A stretch of 64,000 nt of DNA, from the NCBI RefSeq assembly GCF_003945595.2, contig NW_024104140.1, positions 682,001 through 746,000 on the forward strand, given 5' to 3'. Each line of letters starts with the position of its first letter. Positions within the stretch are counted from its first letter, which is position 1. Origin of the DNA: Pipra filicauda. Taxonomy: Eukaryota > Chordata > Aves > Passeriformes > Pipridae. Below are positions 36,891 through 47,900 of this stretch, in pieces. The translations under genes and the position numbers were made by a program. The notes below the pieces were generated by a model. That model made no database searches. It had not been told where the DNA came from and saw only the letters and a program-made list of their open reading frames with translations.

Positions 36891-37725
36891 ATGTTAATAA
36901 CAAGTGGGGAAAGAGTAGCTGAGGACGGGACAAAGTAGAAGCATCAAAGTCAGCCAGAGACCATGTCACTCATCAGTACATGGGTGGTTCTACTAAATGC
37001 ATTAGCAGCCATGGCATCCACCTGTTAATCATTAGGTTCCAGAGTGAACCTGATGTTGCTAAAACGAAACCTTCCAAAGCTGCCAGGAAGTCTGCAGGCT
37101 CAGGCATACCTCACGTAGTCAATTACTTGGGATTTCTGAAGCTTCCTCTGCACCCTTCACTTCTTTAACACGCTTATGAATTTGAAGTGCACTGCTGAGA
37201 TAGGAGATGAATCTCACTGAAAAAACATGTAACTGCCATGTCACAAAGATCATTTTCCAGTGTCTGCAAGCAAGGCCTGAGACACAGCCACCTCGGCTCC
37301 CTGTGGTGAACAGAGTGGTGTAACCCAATGGACTTCAAAAACCTTGCCTGGGCCTTTGTGAGGGCATCGTGGTCACTGGGTTAAAATCTCTCTCCGGTCC
37401 CTTCTGAGGAGAGAAAAGCCCTTCTCCTGAGACAGAGCATTGCTTAGAAATGGCTTCCATTTTCCTCACACTTTTTCCCATCCCCCTGTGGCCTGCTGAC
37501 TCCTGGAAGGGATCCCAAACTTCCTCCCCCCTCTGCAGGTCCCCACAGCTCCAGCTGCAATTAGACCCGCAGTCTTCAGAATTACCCCGGGCTCTTGCAG
37601 CAGCGCGGGGAAACTCTGGCAAAAAAAAAAAGTGGTGTTACGTTATTATCATCAACATCGATGTGCTGAAAGGTGCAGCTGCTTTCCTTCTGTCCATTAA
37701 AATCGTTTCCGTGTTTCGCGCGCAG

Positions 37726-37852
37726 GAAGCAGAGGAAGAAGTTGCACGACCGCCTCCGGCAGAGCCTGCGCTCGGAGAGGAACAATGTGATGAACATGGC
37801 CAACGGGCCGCACCACCCCAACCCACCGCCGGACAACGTCCAGCTGGTGAAT
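37726..37852 (+). CDS. NRG1: NRG1 proximal cytoplasmic exon, 127 nt
   Basis: The leading G completes the Lys codon. The exon then reads KQRKKLHDRLRQ-SLRSERNNVMNMANGP-HHPNPPPDNVQLVN, 42 residues ending at a codon boundary. The basic KKQRKKLHDRLRQ stretch is the juxtamembrane stop-transfer and nuclear-targeting type segment conserved across neuregulins. It matches chicken ARIA as I recall it. The acceptor is cgcgcag, with a CpG-rich tract in front; the donor is gtaggt. Retention of the next intron would add VGFTAHVST and stop at 37880-37882. Confidence 0.98.
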
Positions 37853-38371
37853 GTAGGTTTCACTGCCCACGTTTCAACCTAGGCTGCCAGTGCCTCAGGA
37901 AAGCTCACCCCACAGCTTTTAAACCTCCGCCTGCTGCAGGCTGGTGACTCATTTCTCTTGGCTTTCTCCACCCAGGTGGAGAAACTACTGCCACTAACTA
38001 GTGCCAAATTCTTCATCAGAGAATAGTGGTTTTGGTGTATCTGATGGTTGGGGGGGTTGCCTTTCCAGGTCTCTGTCTGTGAGGACATCTTGTTAAATAC
38101 ATATGTTGTTTATAGCTTCATTGGAATGCAAAACTTTGCTACTTTCCTCATTTATCTCCTCCTACTTTGAGTCTAGATGGGGTATGTATGCAGAGGTGTA
38201 CATGAACTGCTCAAGTGTGTCAGTATGGTTTCTGCATGTATTTACATAACGAAATTTGTGCTTTGGCACATGTAAAAGACTGCAGTGTGGGGAGAAGGGA
38301 TTGGAAATTGTGTCTACAAATGTGCTGTGAATTACAGTTTGTAAACCTGAGGTTTGTCTGGGTTTTTTCAG
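37853..38371 (+). other. NRG1: NRG1 intron, 519 nt
   Basis: A short intron ending in a T-rich tract and the tandem acceptor CAGCAG (38369-38374). I see no repeats or other elements. Confidence 0.92.
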
Positions 38372-38502
38372 CAGTACGTTTCGAAAAATGTAATCTCCAG
38401 TGAGCATGTCATCGAGCGAGAAACAGAGACCTCATTTTCTACGAGCCACTACACCTCAACAACACACCACTCCGTGACAGTCACCCAGACACCTAGCCAC
38501 AG
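38372..38502 (+). CDS. NRG1: NRG1 cytoplasmic tail exon, 131 nt, with NAGNAG acceptor
   Basis: The exon encodes QYVSKNVISSEHVIERETET-SFSTSHYTSTTHHSVTVTQTPSH, 43 residues, and two bases (AG) of a Ser codon completed by the next exon. The segment is Ser/Thr-rich. It matches chicken as I recall it, except V where chicken has M (HHSVTV). The start is placed after the first CAG, giving VN-QYVSK as in known proteins. Using the second AG would remove only the Gln and shorten the exon to 128 nt. The donor is gtattg, a weak match to consensus. Confidence 0.98.
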
Positions 38503-39001
38503 GTATTGGAGGGGGAAGGCAAATGGCACCCTTAATAGATTATCTATTGCTGTTACAAAACCAAAAAGATGTGTGAAACAACAAACTGGGGAGAATCTAT
38601 GTTCCCTCCATGGTGTTTTCATTTTAAGACTACCAATATTTTATGTCATATCACCTAACTAATTATCTTCCCATGAATCTACAAAGAGCCATCTGAATGG
38701 CATTCCAATACTGTCACTTTGAATTTTAGTATGTGCAAATTGCTAAATCAGTGACAGCTGTGATGACTGGAAAGCCCTCCTTCCCTCTCCTTTTATCCAT
38801 ACATGCAAAATCATCTTGATGCATGTGGATCCATACAATTCACAAAACTCTGCCGCCCCGGTTGCCAACCCAAAGGCTGTACGTCCTGAGCGGCAACAGA
38901 GCCACTTCCTATTCCCTGGCTAAACTTCTGCTCATATGCCTCTGCCAGTAAAGCCCAAACTTATGCTCTCCCTTTCTCTTTTCCTGGTTGCTGCTCTCCA
39001 G
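38503..39001 (+). other. NRG1: NRG1 intron, 499 nt
   Basis: A short intron ending in ctgctctccag. Its first 157 nt stay open in the NRG1 frame until TAA at 38660-38662 (see findings). No repeat was seen. Confidence 0.92.
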
Positions 39002-39205
39002 CTGGAGCAATGGCCACACTGAAAGCATCCTCTCTGAAAGCCACTCGGTGCTCGTCAGCTCCTCCATGGAGAACAGCCGGCACGCCAGCCCAGCGGGGCC
39101 CCGGGGCCGCCTCAACGGCATCGGCGGCCCACGGGAAGGCAACAGCTTCCTCCGGCATGCGAGAGAGACCCCTGACTCCTACCGAGACTCTCCTCACAGT
39201 GAAAG
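39002..39205 (+). CDS. NRG1: NRG1 cytoplasmic tail exon, 204 nt
   Basis: The first C completes Ser. The exon then encodes 67 residues beginning WSNGHTESILSESHS and ending RHARETPDSYRDSPHSE, followed by AG of an Arg codon. The middle (SSSMENSRHASPAGPRGRLN) is Ser/Gly/Pro-rich and encoded by CpG-rich DNA. It differs from chicken by a few residues as I recall (SSSVENSRHTSPTG there). The acceptor is gctctccag and the donor gtagga. Intron retention would stop at once, since AGG is followed by TAG. Confidence 0.98.
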
Positions 39206-42200
39206 GTAGGACGCACCACCGCTTCGCTTTCAGCCGGGAAGGCCTGGTGTTCCCAAATGGTTTCAAAGCTTGGGAGCACCGGAGGAAACCCAACAGTGCA
39301 GCTGTTCGTGTAGGGCACACGCCTCCTCATTTGTGGAGGGCCTAATAGTAGTTTGAAGTCTACTAAAAGCATTTCTTCCCTTCTTGCCTCTGCTGGATTT
39401 ATTCCTATTAGCCAGCAGTTCACACTCGGAAAAGCTCCATTGGAGTAACTAGTCAGAAATTTCCACATCTTTGCTTAATTATCCTTTTGTTAGAAGATGC
39501 AAATAAGGAAACTGAGGGATTTTGTAGGGAAAAAGCAATGTATTGATCCAGAGGAGGAAGGCACTAAGGACTCCTAAGCAGTATTAGATATTATGCTACC
39601 ACCTCCTTTCTGGAGGATTTCAGCTCCTAAACCTTTTATCTTCTTTAAAAATTCCCTTTGACCTTTTATTAAACAAAAGCGAGGAACACAAAGTGCAAGC
39701 CAGAAGGACCCAAGTCATTATTAAATGAGGAGTAGTTAGAAATAAAGCTAGCTGGGAGTTTTCCAACAAAGTAATTTTTTCTCTGAAAAGGCTGGTTCAT
39801 CAGTTCCTGAGGTCTGCCTTGAGGTGCATGAGTTGCAAGACAACTTCTACTGAAAAAATTCATCTTCGGTTTAGGCTAACACTTTGCCTCAGGAGCATGT
39901 GATGGCCTCAGAATAGCAAAAGAAAGACTGAGAAAAAACAAGACATTTAAAGAGGGTTTTGCTCCCAGGAATCATAGGCAGAAGAAAAGGGAAACAGAGG
40001 GTTACTGGACCAATTCTCTGAGCACTTCGAAGTCACAAGGAATTTGATCTTGTGGGATGTCCATGATGTCAAAAATGCAGCCAGGCAATTCCCAAGGAGA
40101 CTGAGTTGTGCAGGAGGCAAACTGTGGTTTCTGGAAAAATGAATGTGCAAGTGCAGCAAAAACCATTTCAGTGGTACTTCCTCTGCCATACAAAAAACTG
40201 CTTAGCAGCAGGGAGAGGGCCCACTGAGCAAGGACCCTGTGTGTAGTGCCACGAAGGGTAGTAAACTAGCTCTCTCCTTATAACTTATCCTTTATTTACC
40301 ATGGAATTTAATTTCAAGATAGATGGCTCACATGACACAAACAGCCGTGGCCCCAGTCCAGAAGAGCACTTCGACAAGATTAACTTTTAATCGTGCAAGT
40401 AGCTCCATTAAAGTCAGTGAGATTGCTCACACGGGTAGAGCTCAGCGTGTGCTTAAGTGCTTTGCTGGATCAGGACCTGTAGCAGTAAATACCACATTGT
40501 CTCCAGCCTGGGAACTGTACAGGATGCTCGGGCACACACCTGCCAGTGGCGAGTATTGTAGCTTAGTATATTTGGGCATCTGCATGTGAGAAGTGAAGAT
40601 CTTTCATGCTGTCTCCTGGCACTGCCTGGGACACCCAGAGCATCATTCTGATATGAACTGTTTAGGTTTAATTTTTTTTCTGGGGGGGGAGGGTGGGGAG
40701 CAGCATATTCCTTTTTGTTTTGCTGAGAAGAAAGAGGGCATTTCATCAATTATTGTGTCTCCTGAAGGTTGTGCTACAAGTGAAAAGCAGCAACATTTCT
40801 GGATAATTCATCAGGCATTGACAGCCTAGCTTGTGCCTGAAGCGATCGAGAATTTGGAATGCAGGAGATGATAGTTCCCTGGGCATTAATTGCAGGCCCG
40901 ATCTATTTTTAGCAAGCAGGAAATACATGGCCAATTGCTCTCTAGGTGGATTGCATGTATGTGTGTGTATTTAAGGGGGAGAATGAGAGTTACTTGCAAC
41001 TAAAGATTACTCTGAAACATAAAGGAATGTGAGAGCTGAAGAATTACTTCCCGAAGCCATCAAATATGGTGTGAATTGGTAGATCAAGGCTGTGCTCCTC
41101 CACCAGATACCTCACAATTTTGAAATGAGATAGAATGGACATTATGAGGGGTTCTTTTGCATTGCCCCATCCCTTTGTTGGATCCCATGCCCTGCCACCT
41201 GTTTAGAAAAGCAGAGAACCCAAGGAGTTTTATTTTGGATGTCCTTAGCTGTCTTACAGAAGAGAAGATCAAAAAACACTATCTCTGCGCAAAAGGCTGG
41301 ACTATACGATGAAGTTGGCAGCATATAACTAGTTAATGCTTGTTGGATGGATGTGGATACACTCTGATCCCCTTTCACTGAGCCAGCATAGTTGACCATG
41401 AAGCTGGATAAATCAATCACCTTTTAACCTTCTTTTCAGGATGGGCTAGAGCTGCACAGCTTCAGTTCCTGTGCCTCAGATTGCAGACAGCAGCTAGTTA
41501 GCACTGCCCTGTTACGGCGTGGGGGGAACACACCAGCAATGTGTGAATGCACAAACACTCCAGCAGGAGTAACTTGACGCTGCTGGAAGCGTGCACAGTA
41601 TGTTGAACACATTTAACTAACCTAATGCGTTAACAGAACCAGTTTAGCTAAAATCCAGTGTGTCATGAAGATGTATATCCAACACTGTACCAGGTGGTGA
41701 AGTAGAAAGGCTTTGGTTTTTTCAGACAATGCCTATTTAAAAATGTGAAAGAGATGAAAAGCTCACTCATGGAAGGAGAAATAATTACTTAATTCCTCCA
41801 ATGCACAGACCTATTAATTGTCCTTTACCCAACCAACTTGGTTAATTCCCATGCATAATTTCAGTTTTGTTTTTCTTTCTCCTGTTCCTCAGTTCAGTTC
41901 TTTCTCCTGTTCCTCAATGTGCCTCTGGTGCATTTAATTTACTCTACTACACATCTGTTCAGAATCTGTCCCATTTTCTCTTTTTTCCAATAACTGTGTT
42001 CTAATCAAGCGTAATATGTGCAACTGAGTCATAATTTGGATAAGAAAGCTGGATTCAGATGTATTTTGGTAATTTCAGGCTCAGATAAATAAATCACTGA
42101 TGAAAAATTAAATAACTACATCAATCATAGACATAACTTTTCTCAATGGGCCTGGGTAAGAGATGGAGCTTAAGATTTTAGCTTTGGACACAGCTTAAAT

Positions 42201-43233
42201 TCAAACAGGTGAATTTAGAATAAGAATAAAAGCAAAACCAAACTATGCAAAGTTTCATGCTGGGAACTGTGCATTCCATCAAGGGGTTTCAGGCAGATCC
42301 TCACCTGTCATGAATACACATGACCCCACCAGCATCGTTACTGATCCAAACCAGTTGAGAGTCTCACAATTTTTGTCCTCTTTCTTTGGGACAGACTCTG
42401 AAATGGCACCTAAGCTTCATTTTCAGAAATCACTTTTGACTACTACCCTTCCCAAAGGAACAGGGACAAATTTTGCAGAGATATCATGAAGACTAGGCTG
42501 GACAATCCTGTCTTTTAGCATTTGTTCCCAAAGGAGGACAAATGATACTCCATATTTCTTTGCAAACAGACCTACCAGCCAAGGTAACAAGCACCCAAGC
42601 AGTGGAGCAGCACAAAGCTGCTGGGGTGGTGCTGCAAATACTTCTCTGACTGCCCCCATTGATTAAAAGTAGAAGAATCTGGCTCTAGATTTTATCCAAA
42701 CATTACTTTCCTCCTTTCCTCCTTAGCCTGAGACAATCTGGTTGCCAGAAGAGGATGAAGCCCCAAGAGGACTGCCCTTTGATTCCCTTCCTTTCTCTCC
42801 TCCTGTCTGTTCACATGCACCCCAACTTCTGGTCAAATCCTTCCAGAAGTGCAGAAGCCTTTTTCCCTTTTGAGAAAATACTTGCAAATGCATTTTGTTT
42901 CTGGCAGCCCCTCTGTCTCTGAATCCCATTCCTGGATTAATTCCAGAAAGTTATTCTGGCAAATAATTTACAGCATCTCCATGGCTCTTGTCAGGCAAAC
43001 AGATCTGGGGGCTTTGCTGTGCTCCTCCTGCTCTTAAATGTTTTTGTCTGGCGTCCCAGAAGTCAGCAGTTTGTAGGATTAATAGCAACAGGAAAGTTTC
43101 CCTGGTAGCCCTATGTAAGGATGCTGGGGATCTTAAGGGATCCTTGCTGCTTCTCTCCCAGTCCACGAGCTGCTGTGTTCACAGGTCACCACTGCTCCTG
43201 TGCTTGCAACCTTTCCCCATCTCTTTTCTTCAG
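39206..43233 (+). other. NRG1: NRG1 intron before the last exon
   Basis: A 4.0-kb intron. I looked for the alternative b-type tail known from mammals (SERHNLIAEL... type) and did not see it. It includes a G-rich run at 40682-40698 and a 19-bp direct repeat (TTCTTTCTCCTGTTCCTCA) at 41873-41891 and 41898-41916. No transposon was recognised. Confidence 0.86.
40682..40698 (+). other. G-rich tract, possible G-quadruplex
   Basis: G runs of 8, 3 and 4, separated by single A or T, can form four G3 tracts on the + (sense RNA) strand. It is a potential intronic quadruplex, judged from sequence only. Confidence 0.4.
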
Positions 43234-43885
43234 GTATGTCTCAGCTATGACCACACCAGCTCGCATGTCACCCGTCGATTTTCACACTCCAACTTCTCCC
43301 AAGTCCCGCCCTTCCACAATGTCACCACCGGCTTCCAGCTTGACCGTCTCCATCCCTTCAGTGGCGGTGAGTCCCTTCATAGAAGAGGAGCGACCACTGC
43401 TCCTGGTGACCCCACTGCAGCTACATGAGAAGTATGACCACCACCTTCAGCAATTCAACTCCTTTCACCACAATGCCACCCACGAGAGCAACAGCCTGCC
43501 ACCGAGTCCTCTGCGGATAGTGGAGGATGAGGAGTACGAGACCACGCAGGAGTACGAACCAGCACAGGAGCCTCCAAAGAAACTCACCAACAGCCGGAGG
43601 GTCAAAAGAACAAAGCCCAACGGCCACATTTCCAGCAGAGTGGAAGTGGACTCCGACACGAGCTCTGAGAGCAGCAGCTCTGAGACCGAAACCGAAGATG
43701 AGAGAATAGGCGAGGATACACCGTTCCTGAGCATACCGAACCCCGGGGCCACCGGTCTGGAGCCGGCCACTGCCTTCCGGCTGGCTGAGAGCAGGACTAA
43801 CCCGGCAAACCGCTTCTCCACGCCAGAAGACTTGCAAGCAAGGTTGTCCAGTGTGATAGCTAACCAAGACCCTATTGCTGTATAA
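43234..43885 (+). CDS. NRG1: NRG1 last coding exon, a-type cytoplasmic tail
   Basis: This coding part of the terminal exon is 652 nt: one base completing Arg, then 216 residues and TAA. It begins YVSAMTTPARMSPVDFHT and includes the acidic EEERPLLLVTP motif, SLPPSPLRIVEDEEYETTQE, the basic NSRRVKRTKPNGH block, a Ser/Glu-rich DTSSESSSSETETEDE run and the invariant end ARLSSVIANQDPIAV. This is the long a-tail that interacts with cytoplasmic partners such as LIM kinase (family knowledge). Compared with chicken as I recall it, SPKSRPSTMSPP replaces SPKSPPSEMSPP, TPLQLHEKYDHH replaces TPPRLREKYDNH, and IPNPGATGLEP replaces IQNPMATSLEP. The acceptor is tttcttcag. Confidence 0.98.
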
Positions 43886-44275
43886 AACATAAAAACACAT
43901 AGATTCACATGTAAAACTTTATTTTATATAATGAAGTATTCCACCTTTAAATTAAACGATTTATTTTATTTTAGCAATTCCGCTGATAGAAAACAGGAGA
44001 GGAAAAAAAAAACTTTTATAAATTAAATATACGTATGTACAAATGTGTTATGTGCCATATGTAGCAATTTTTTACAGTATTTCAAAAATGGGGAAAGATA
44101 TCAATGGTGCCTTTATGTTATGTTAAGTTGAGAGCAAGTTTTGTACAGTTACAATGATGGCTGTCCCATAGTATTTTGCAAAACCTTTTAGCCCTCAGTT
44201 GTCCTAGCTTTTTTGTGCACTGGCTTATGACTGCATGTTGCAGAATTTTCCGTCCTCTGGGCCGTCGCTTGCTGC

Positions 44276-44430
44276 AGCCCCCCCGCTCCGCCACCCTGTA
44301 CATCCCCCCCTACTCCACCCCCCCAACACAATACACACCCCCCCACAGAAAAAATACCAAAAAAAAAAAAAAAAAAAAAAAGAAAAAAAAAGAAAAAGAA
44401 AAAAAAAGATAAAAAACTGGAAAAAAAATT
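44276..44430. repeat. C-rich tract followed by A-rich tract in the 3' UTR
   Basis: 44276-44346 has seven or more C runs of 4-7 bases (CCCCCCC, CCCCCC and similar) with little G. From 44347 it switches abruptly to nearly pure A broken by single G, C or T to about 44430. On the opposite strand the first part is G-rich and could form a quadruplex. Confidence 0.9.
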
Positions 44431-44798
44431 TTCTTCTATGAGAACTTTTATTTGCTTCCTGTGTATGAGATGAGTTTTGTCTGCTCTCTGCCAGCCAAAA
44501 GGTTTGCTTCTTTGAGCACTGGGATAATAGTAGATCCAACAGCATGCTACTATTAATTACAGCAGGATAACAAAAAACATACAAACGAAAAAAAAAGCAC
44601 CAACCTGCATTAAGTAATGTTACTTATAGAAAGAAAGTAATACTGTGATTTTAAACCAAATATATTATTATTAATCAGAGGTCAGCTTATAATCACTAGG
44701 AGCTGCCATTTCATTATTTTCCAGATATTAATTGTTCTAGTTATCCCTTAGGAAATGGGTTTAAGTTAACTGAGGCTTTGAACCCAATACTCTATTTA

Positions 44799-44837
44799 AA
44801 AAAAAAAAAAAAAAAAAGGAAAAAAATTTTAAAAAAA
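44799..44837. repeat. Poly(A)-rich tract
   Basis: An A run of about 20 followed by further A/T runs, inside the probable 3' UTR. It could act as an internal oligo-dT priming site in cDNA work, which would mislead 3'-end mapping. Confidence 0.85.
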
Positions 44838-44902
44838 TTTATATAATAGCAGATATCTGTAACCAAGCAAGGAAGAGATCTAGCTGGAAAACAAATGCCA
44901 CT

Positions 44903-44908
44903 AATAAA
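44903..44908 (+). promoter_or_regulatory. Candidate polyadenylation signal AATAAA
   Basis: This canonical hexamer is embedded in sequence that resembles the human NRG1 3' UTR and is followed by pyrimidine-rich sequence. It is the first perfect AATAAA after the stop codon. It could mark a proximal 3' end, which is not proven. Confidence 0.4.
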
Positions 44909-47900
44909 AGTGCAATCAGTTTTCACCTCTATTTTTTAATGTTGCTTTCTAAAACACAATTTATTCTTTTGTTTCCCCTCAATTTTTCTTCCCTTTTTTT
45001 CTCCTTCTCAGAAAGAACCCTGACAAGCTTCTAGCAATACATTGTTAGAGTTGCTGTTGGAGTAAGGCTTACTCTTGGACACAGAAATGCTTTTAGGGAA
45101 GAACTTGATTCGCTGAATGGTTAAAAAGTATAGGCACATAGGAAGGACATAGCAGATGTATGGAGTTTATTTCTACTTGCCTTTTTTTACTCCATTACTT
45201 GGGTAGAGAGAGGCAAGGATGATGCAAAGGCCACTTATGAAGGCAAGCACACCATGTGGGTTACAGCCAGAGTAACGCATGTGTGACTGTTTGATATCAG
45301 TGTTTATACAGCCAGTGACAGTCTTGAAGTCTTTAACTAGTAATGAACAAGGATGCTGCCAGTGCTGGAGCAGTTGCATCCACCCAGGCAGAAGCAAATG
45401 GCCTCTTTTGCACTGAATTCCTATCAGTTTAGTCAGGGTCACTCTGCCTCTTCTATTCTTTTGATTTTTTGTTGTGTATTCAGTTGGCACAGCATTGACT
45501 CAGGACTGATGTGGAAAACAAATGCTTTTCCTAGACTCTGGGGATTCTGAAAATGAGAACATATGTTTTACAGGTATTACTGAGCTCAAAATAAGAGCCA
45601 TGTCAAGAAAAAAAGAATTTCAGCCAAACTACACTCATCCTTTGGGCCACATTCTGGTCCCAGTTAAATGAAGAGAAATACGTCAAAGAAATTTTGTGAG
45701 ATGCAAACCTGAGGAACTAAAGACCCGACTCAGTAAATTGTTCAAGCATATGCTTGTGCTAATCTCAGCAGAAGTTACCTTGAGCATGTGCTAGACTCCC
45801 AATTACACATCCAGCATATGCACAAAGTTAAGCATGTGCTTAAGAGTTTTGATGAACAAAGCATGTCCTATTAATTTGAGACCTGAAAGCAAAGTATAGT
45901 AAAAGAAGCTCTTTGCCAGGATGACAAAAATCAGTGAGTAGCTCACTGCATAAATAAATGTATCATATTAGTAAGAACATGGGTGAGTCTACCTGAACAC
46001 CAGATTCAGCAGAAAAAGAACAAAAAAACCCTTGGTATAGGAAGAAGAAGATAACAAAGTTGTAGGATGTTGGTATGCTAGGAAACTAGCACAGCTTTGG
46101 GCTACATGGTGGCTGAAATGGCCCTGCTTATTTGAGAAGTCTATGGGAGATGGCAAATACATAGTCTGGACTTAAGTCCCCTTTGCCATTTTTCCCTAGT
46201 TGGCATGTACTTGAAGACACTTTGCCTTTGCAGACTGAAACAAAAACTCCCCTACAAATTCTAGACAGCGTACTCTCATTTTCATCCCTTTAGTCATGCC
46301 TATTTATCTGCAATCCCATGCAGCAGAACATCCACCTTCCCAGTAATTCTGCAACTCAGTTGTTCAGAGGGCCAAGTGGGCTTTCCTGATGAAGGCCACG
46401 AGTTTCCACAGGGTTCACACTGTTGAGTTTCCAGAGGCACTTGAAAATCTGTCCTTTCAGGAAGGCCTCTGATACTGCAAAGACCTTGCAGGACAGATGA
46501 GACAGAAAAAGGATGGCAGAGAAACAACGAATTTCCCCAAAAATTTCCCATCTTAGTGGCAGAATAGAGATTATAACACAAGTCTTTTGTAAACTCCTCC
46601 AGTATAGATCACCCACAAGGCCAGCTCTCACTGAAGTGTCTGTTAATAGCCCAGACGGATTAATCGGGATGGAAAGGGAACATGCCTTGACGTGGAGCAG
46701 ATTATTTGACTACTAACACTGTTATTATAGAGGGCCAGTACAAAATGAAGGAGCAATTCCCTATTTGGGAGCTGTGCCTGTGAGATTTATTTGGTGTAGG
46801 TCTAGGGAAAAATGTCACACCTCTTCTGCTGCAGTGCCTCAAAGTCAAAGCGGTGTGCAGTTCCCACTCTTCCTCCCTCCCGGGACATACACAGTGTGTT
46901 ATAGGGTAAGCATGAAATTAGGCTGGAGACTTCACACGGACCTAAGAACAAGAAAATACAATTGGGGATATGGCTGCCTAAGCCCTTAGGTCTTTGTGGA
47001 GAACCCAGCCTTACAGCACAATTCATGCAGCAGCAAGTTACGGGGAATTGCCCCAGCTTGGCACTCACAGAACTTGGGAGAAGGACACAGCCCCCCACCT
47101 CTCAGCTTGTGTTTATACTCTGTGAGGGTGTTTCTCATCAGTCAAGACCACACCCAGACGTTAGCAAGTCTACCTGGCCACAGATGCTGCTGGCAGGCTG
47201 CAGCCATCTCCTGCTGGCCAAGGGGCTGGAGGCTGCAGCAGCACGGAGCAGAGCCAGCAAGTGCCTACGGGAAAGGCCAGCTCCCCTGCTGGGGATATTT
47301 GCTTCAGTACCCAGACCTCTGAGCTAGGCAGTCCCAACGCCCTTGAGCCATCACTGTGCAATCCTTGCCAGCTTTTTGGCTGAAAAGTCGTGGCAAGAAG
47401 AAACATTCTTTGAAGAGGGGGGAAATATTCCAGTGGTGGCAGAGTTGTTGAGATTGTCCTGGTTTATTTCCACGTCGTTTAATTTTGGCCGTGAGTTTTC
47501 CCTGTGTATGTGTTTATATGCAGGAGTTATTCCAGGATAAAAGGTTTCTTTAAGGGGTGTATAGCTGGAGTATATTGTGCACAACCTGGGTACGGCCTAC
47601 CTGTTCAGGGGGTGTAAATCATTACAGCTCCACAGATGTTCTCATGTAACAGAGAAAAACCTACTTCCTCCTCTTGACCCAGTTATTCTCTTCCTCATTT
47701 GAGCCACCCCAACACCCCCAGGTTTTAAGAGATTAATCACTGCCTTTATCAGGGAAAAGGAAAGCTCTTTCTTTCCAGTCCTACAAAACAACAATGCTGC
47801 ATCTCCCTGCTTCTCCCACACACATTGCAAGCAGTTTCCTGAGCATCCAGGATAGCAAACTTGTGTCTCCTCAAAGGACACACTTCTCAGCCTGTTGAGC

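Larger units (their letters stand above)
33947..37725 (+). other. NRG1: NRG1 intron after the transmembrane exon
   Basis: A 3.8-kb intron with a CA microsatellite (34729-34757) and one CR1 fragment (36480-36890). The last 20 nt before the acceptor are unusually CpG-rich for a polypyrimidine tract (tttcgcgcgcag). No other feature was found. Confidence 0.87.
43886..44940 (+). other. NRG1: NRG1 3' UTR, proximal conserved part
   Basis: Immediately after the stop, AT-rich sequence resembles the human NRG1 3' UTR as I recall it. Examples are ACATAAAAACACATAGATTC, TATGTGCCATATGTAGCAAT, GGTGCCTTTATGTTATGTTA, GATAATAGTAGATCCAACAG and GCATGCTACTATTAA. Candidate polyadenylation signals are ATTAAA at 43951 and 44022 and AATAAA at 44903-44908. 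The UTR is interrupted by a C-rich then A-rich block (44276-44430) and a second A-rich block (44799-44837). The true 3' end cannot be fixed from sequence. A longer UTR reaching 48 kb is possible. Confidence 0.75.

Noticed and set aside
39206..43233. Alternative b-type C-terminal exon of NRG1
   Set aside because: I searched for a segment matching the mammalian b-tail between the last two exons and found none.
43421..43908. Two long open frames on the - strand (159 and 147 codons) opposite the NRG1 last exon
   Set aside because: They lie exactly antisense to the GC-rich, constrained NRG1 coding exon, which produces such shadows. Their products resemble nothing I know.
44176..44441. Lysine-rich open frames across the C-rich/A-rich tract
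   Set aside because: They are produced by the homopolymer runs in the 3' UTR and carry no meaningful protein sequence.
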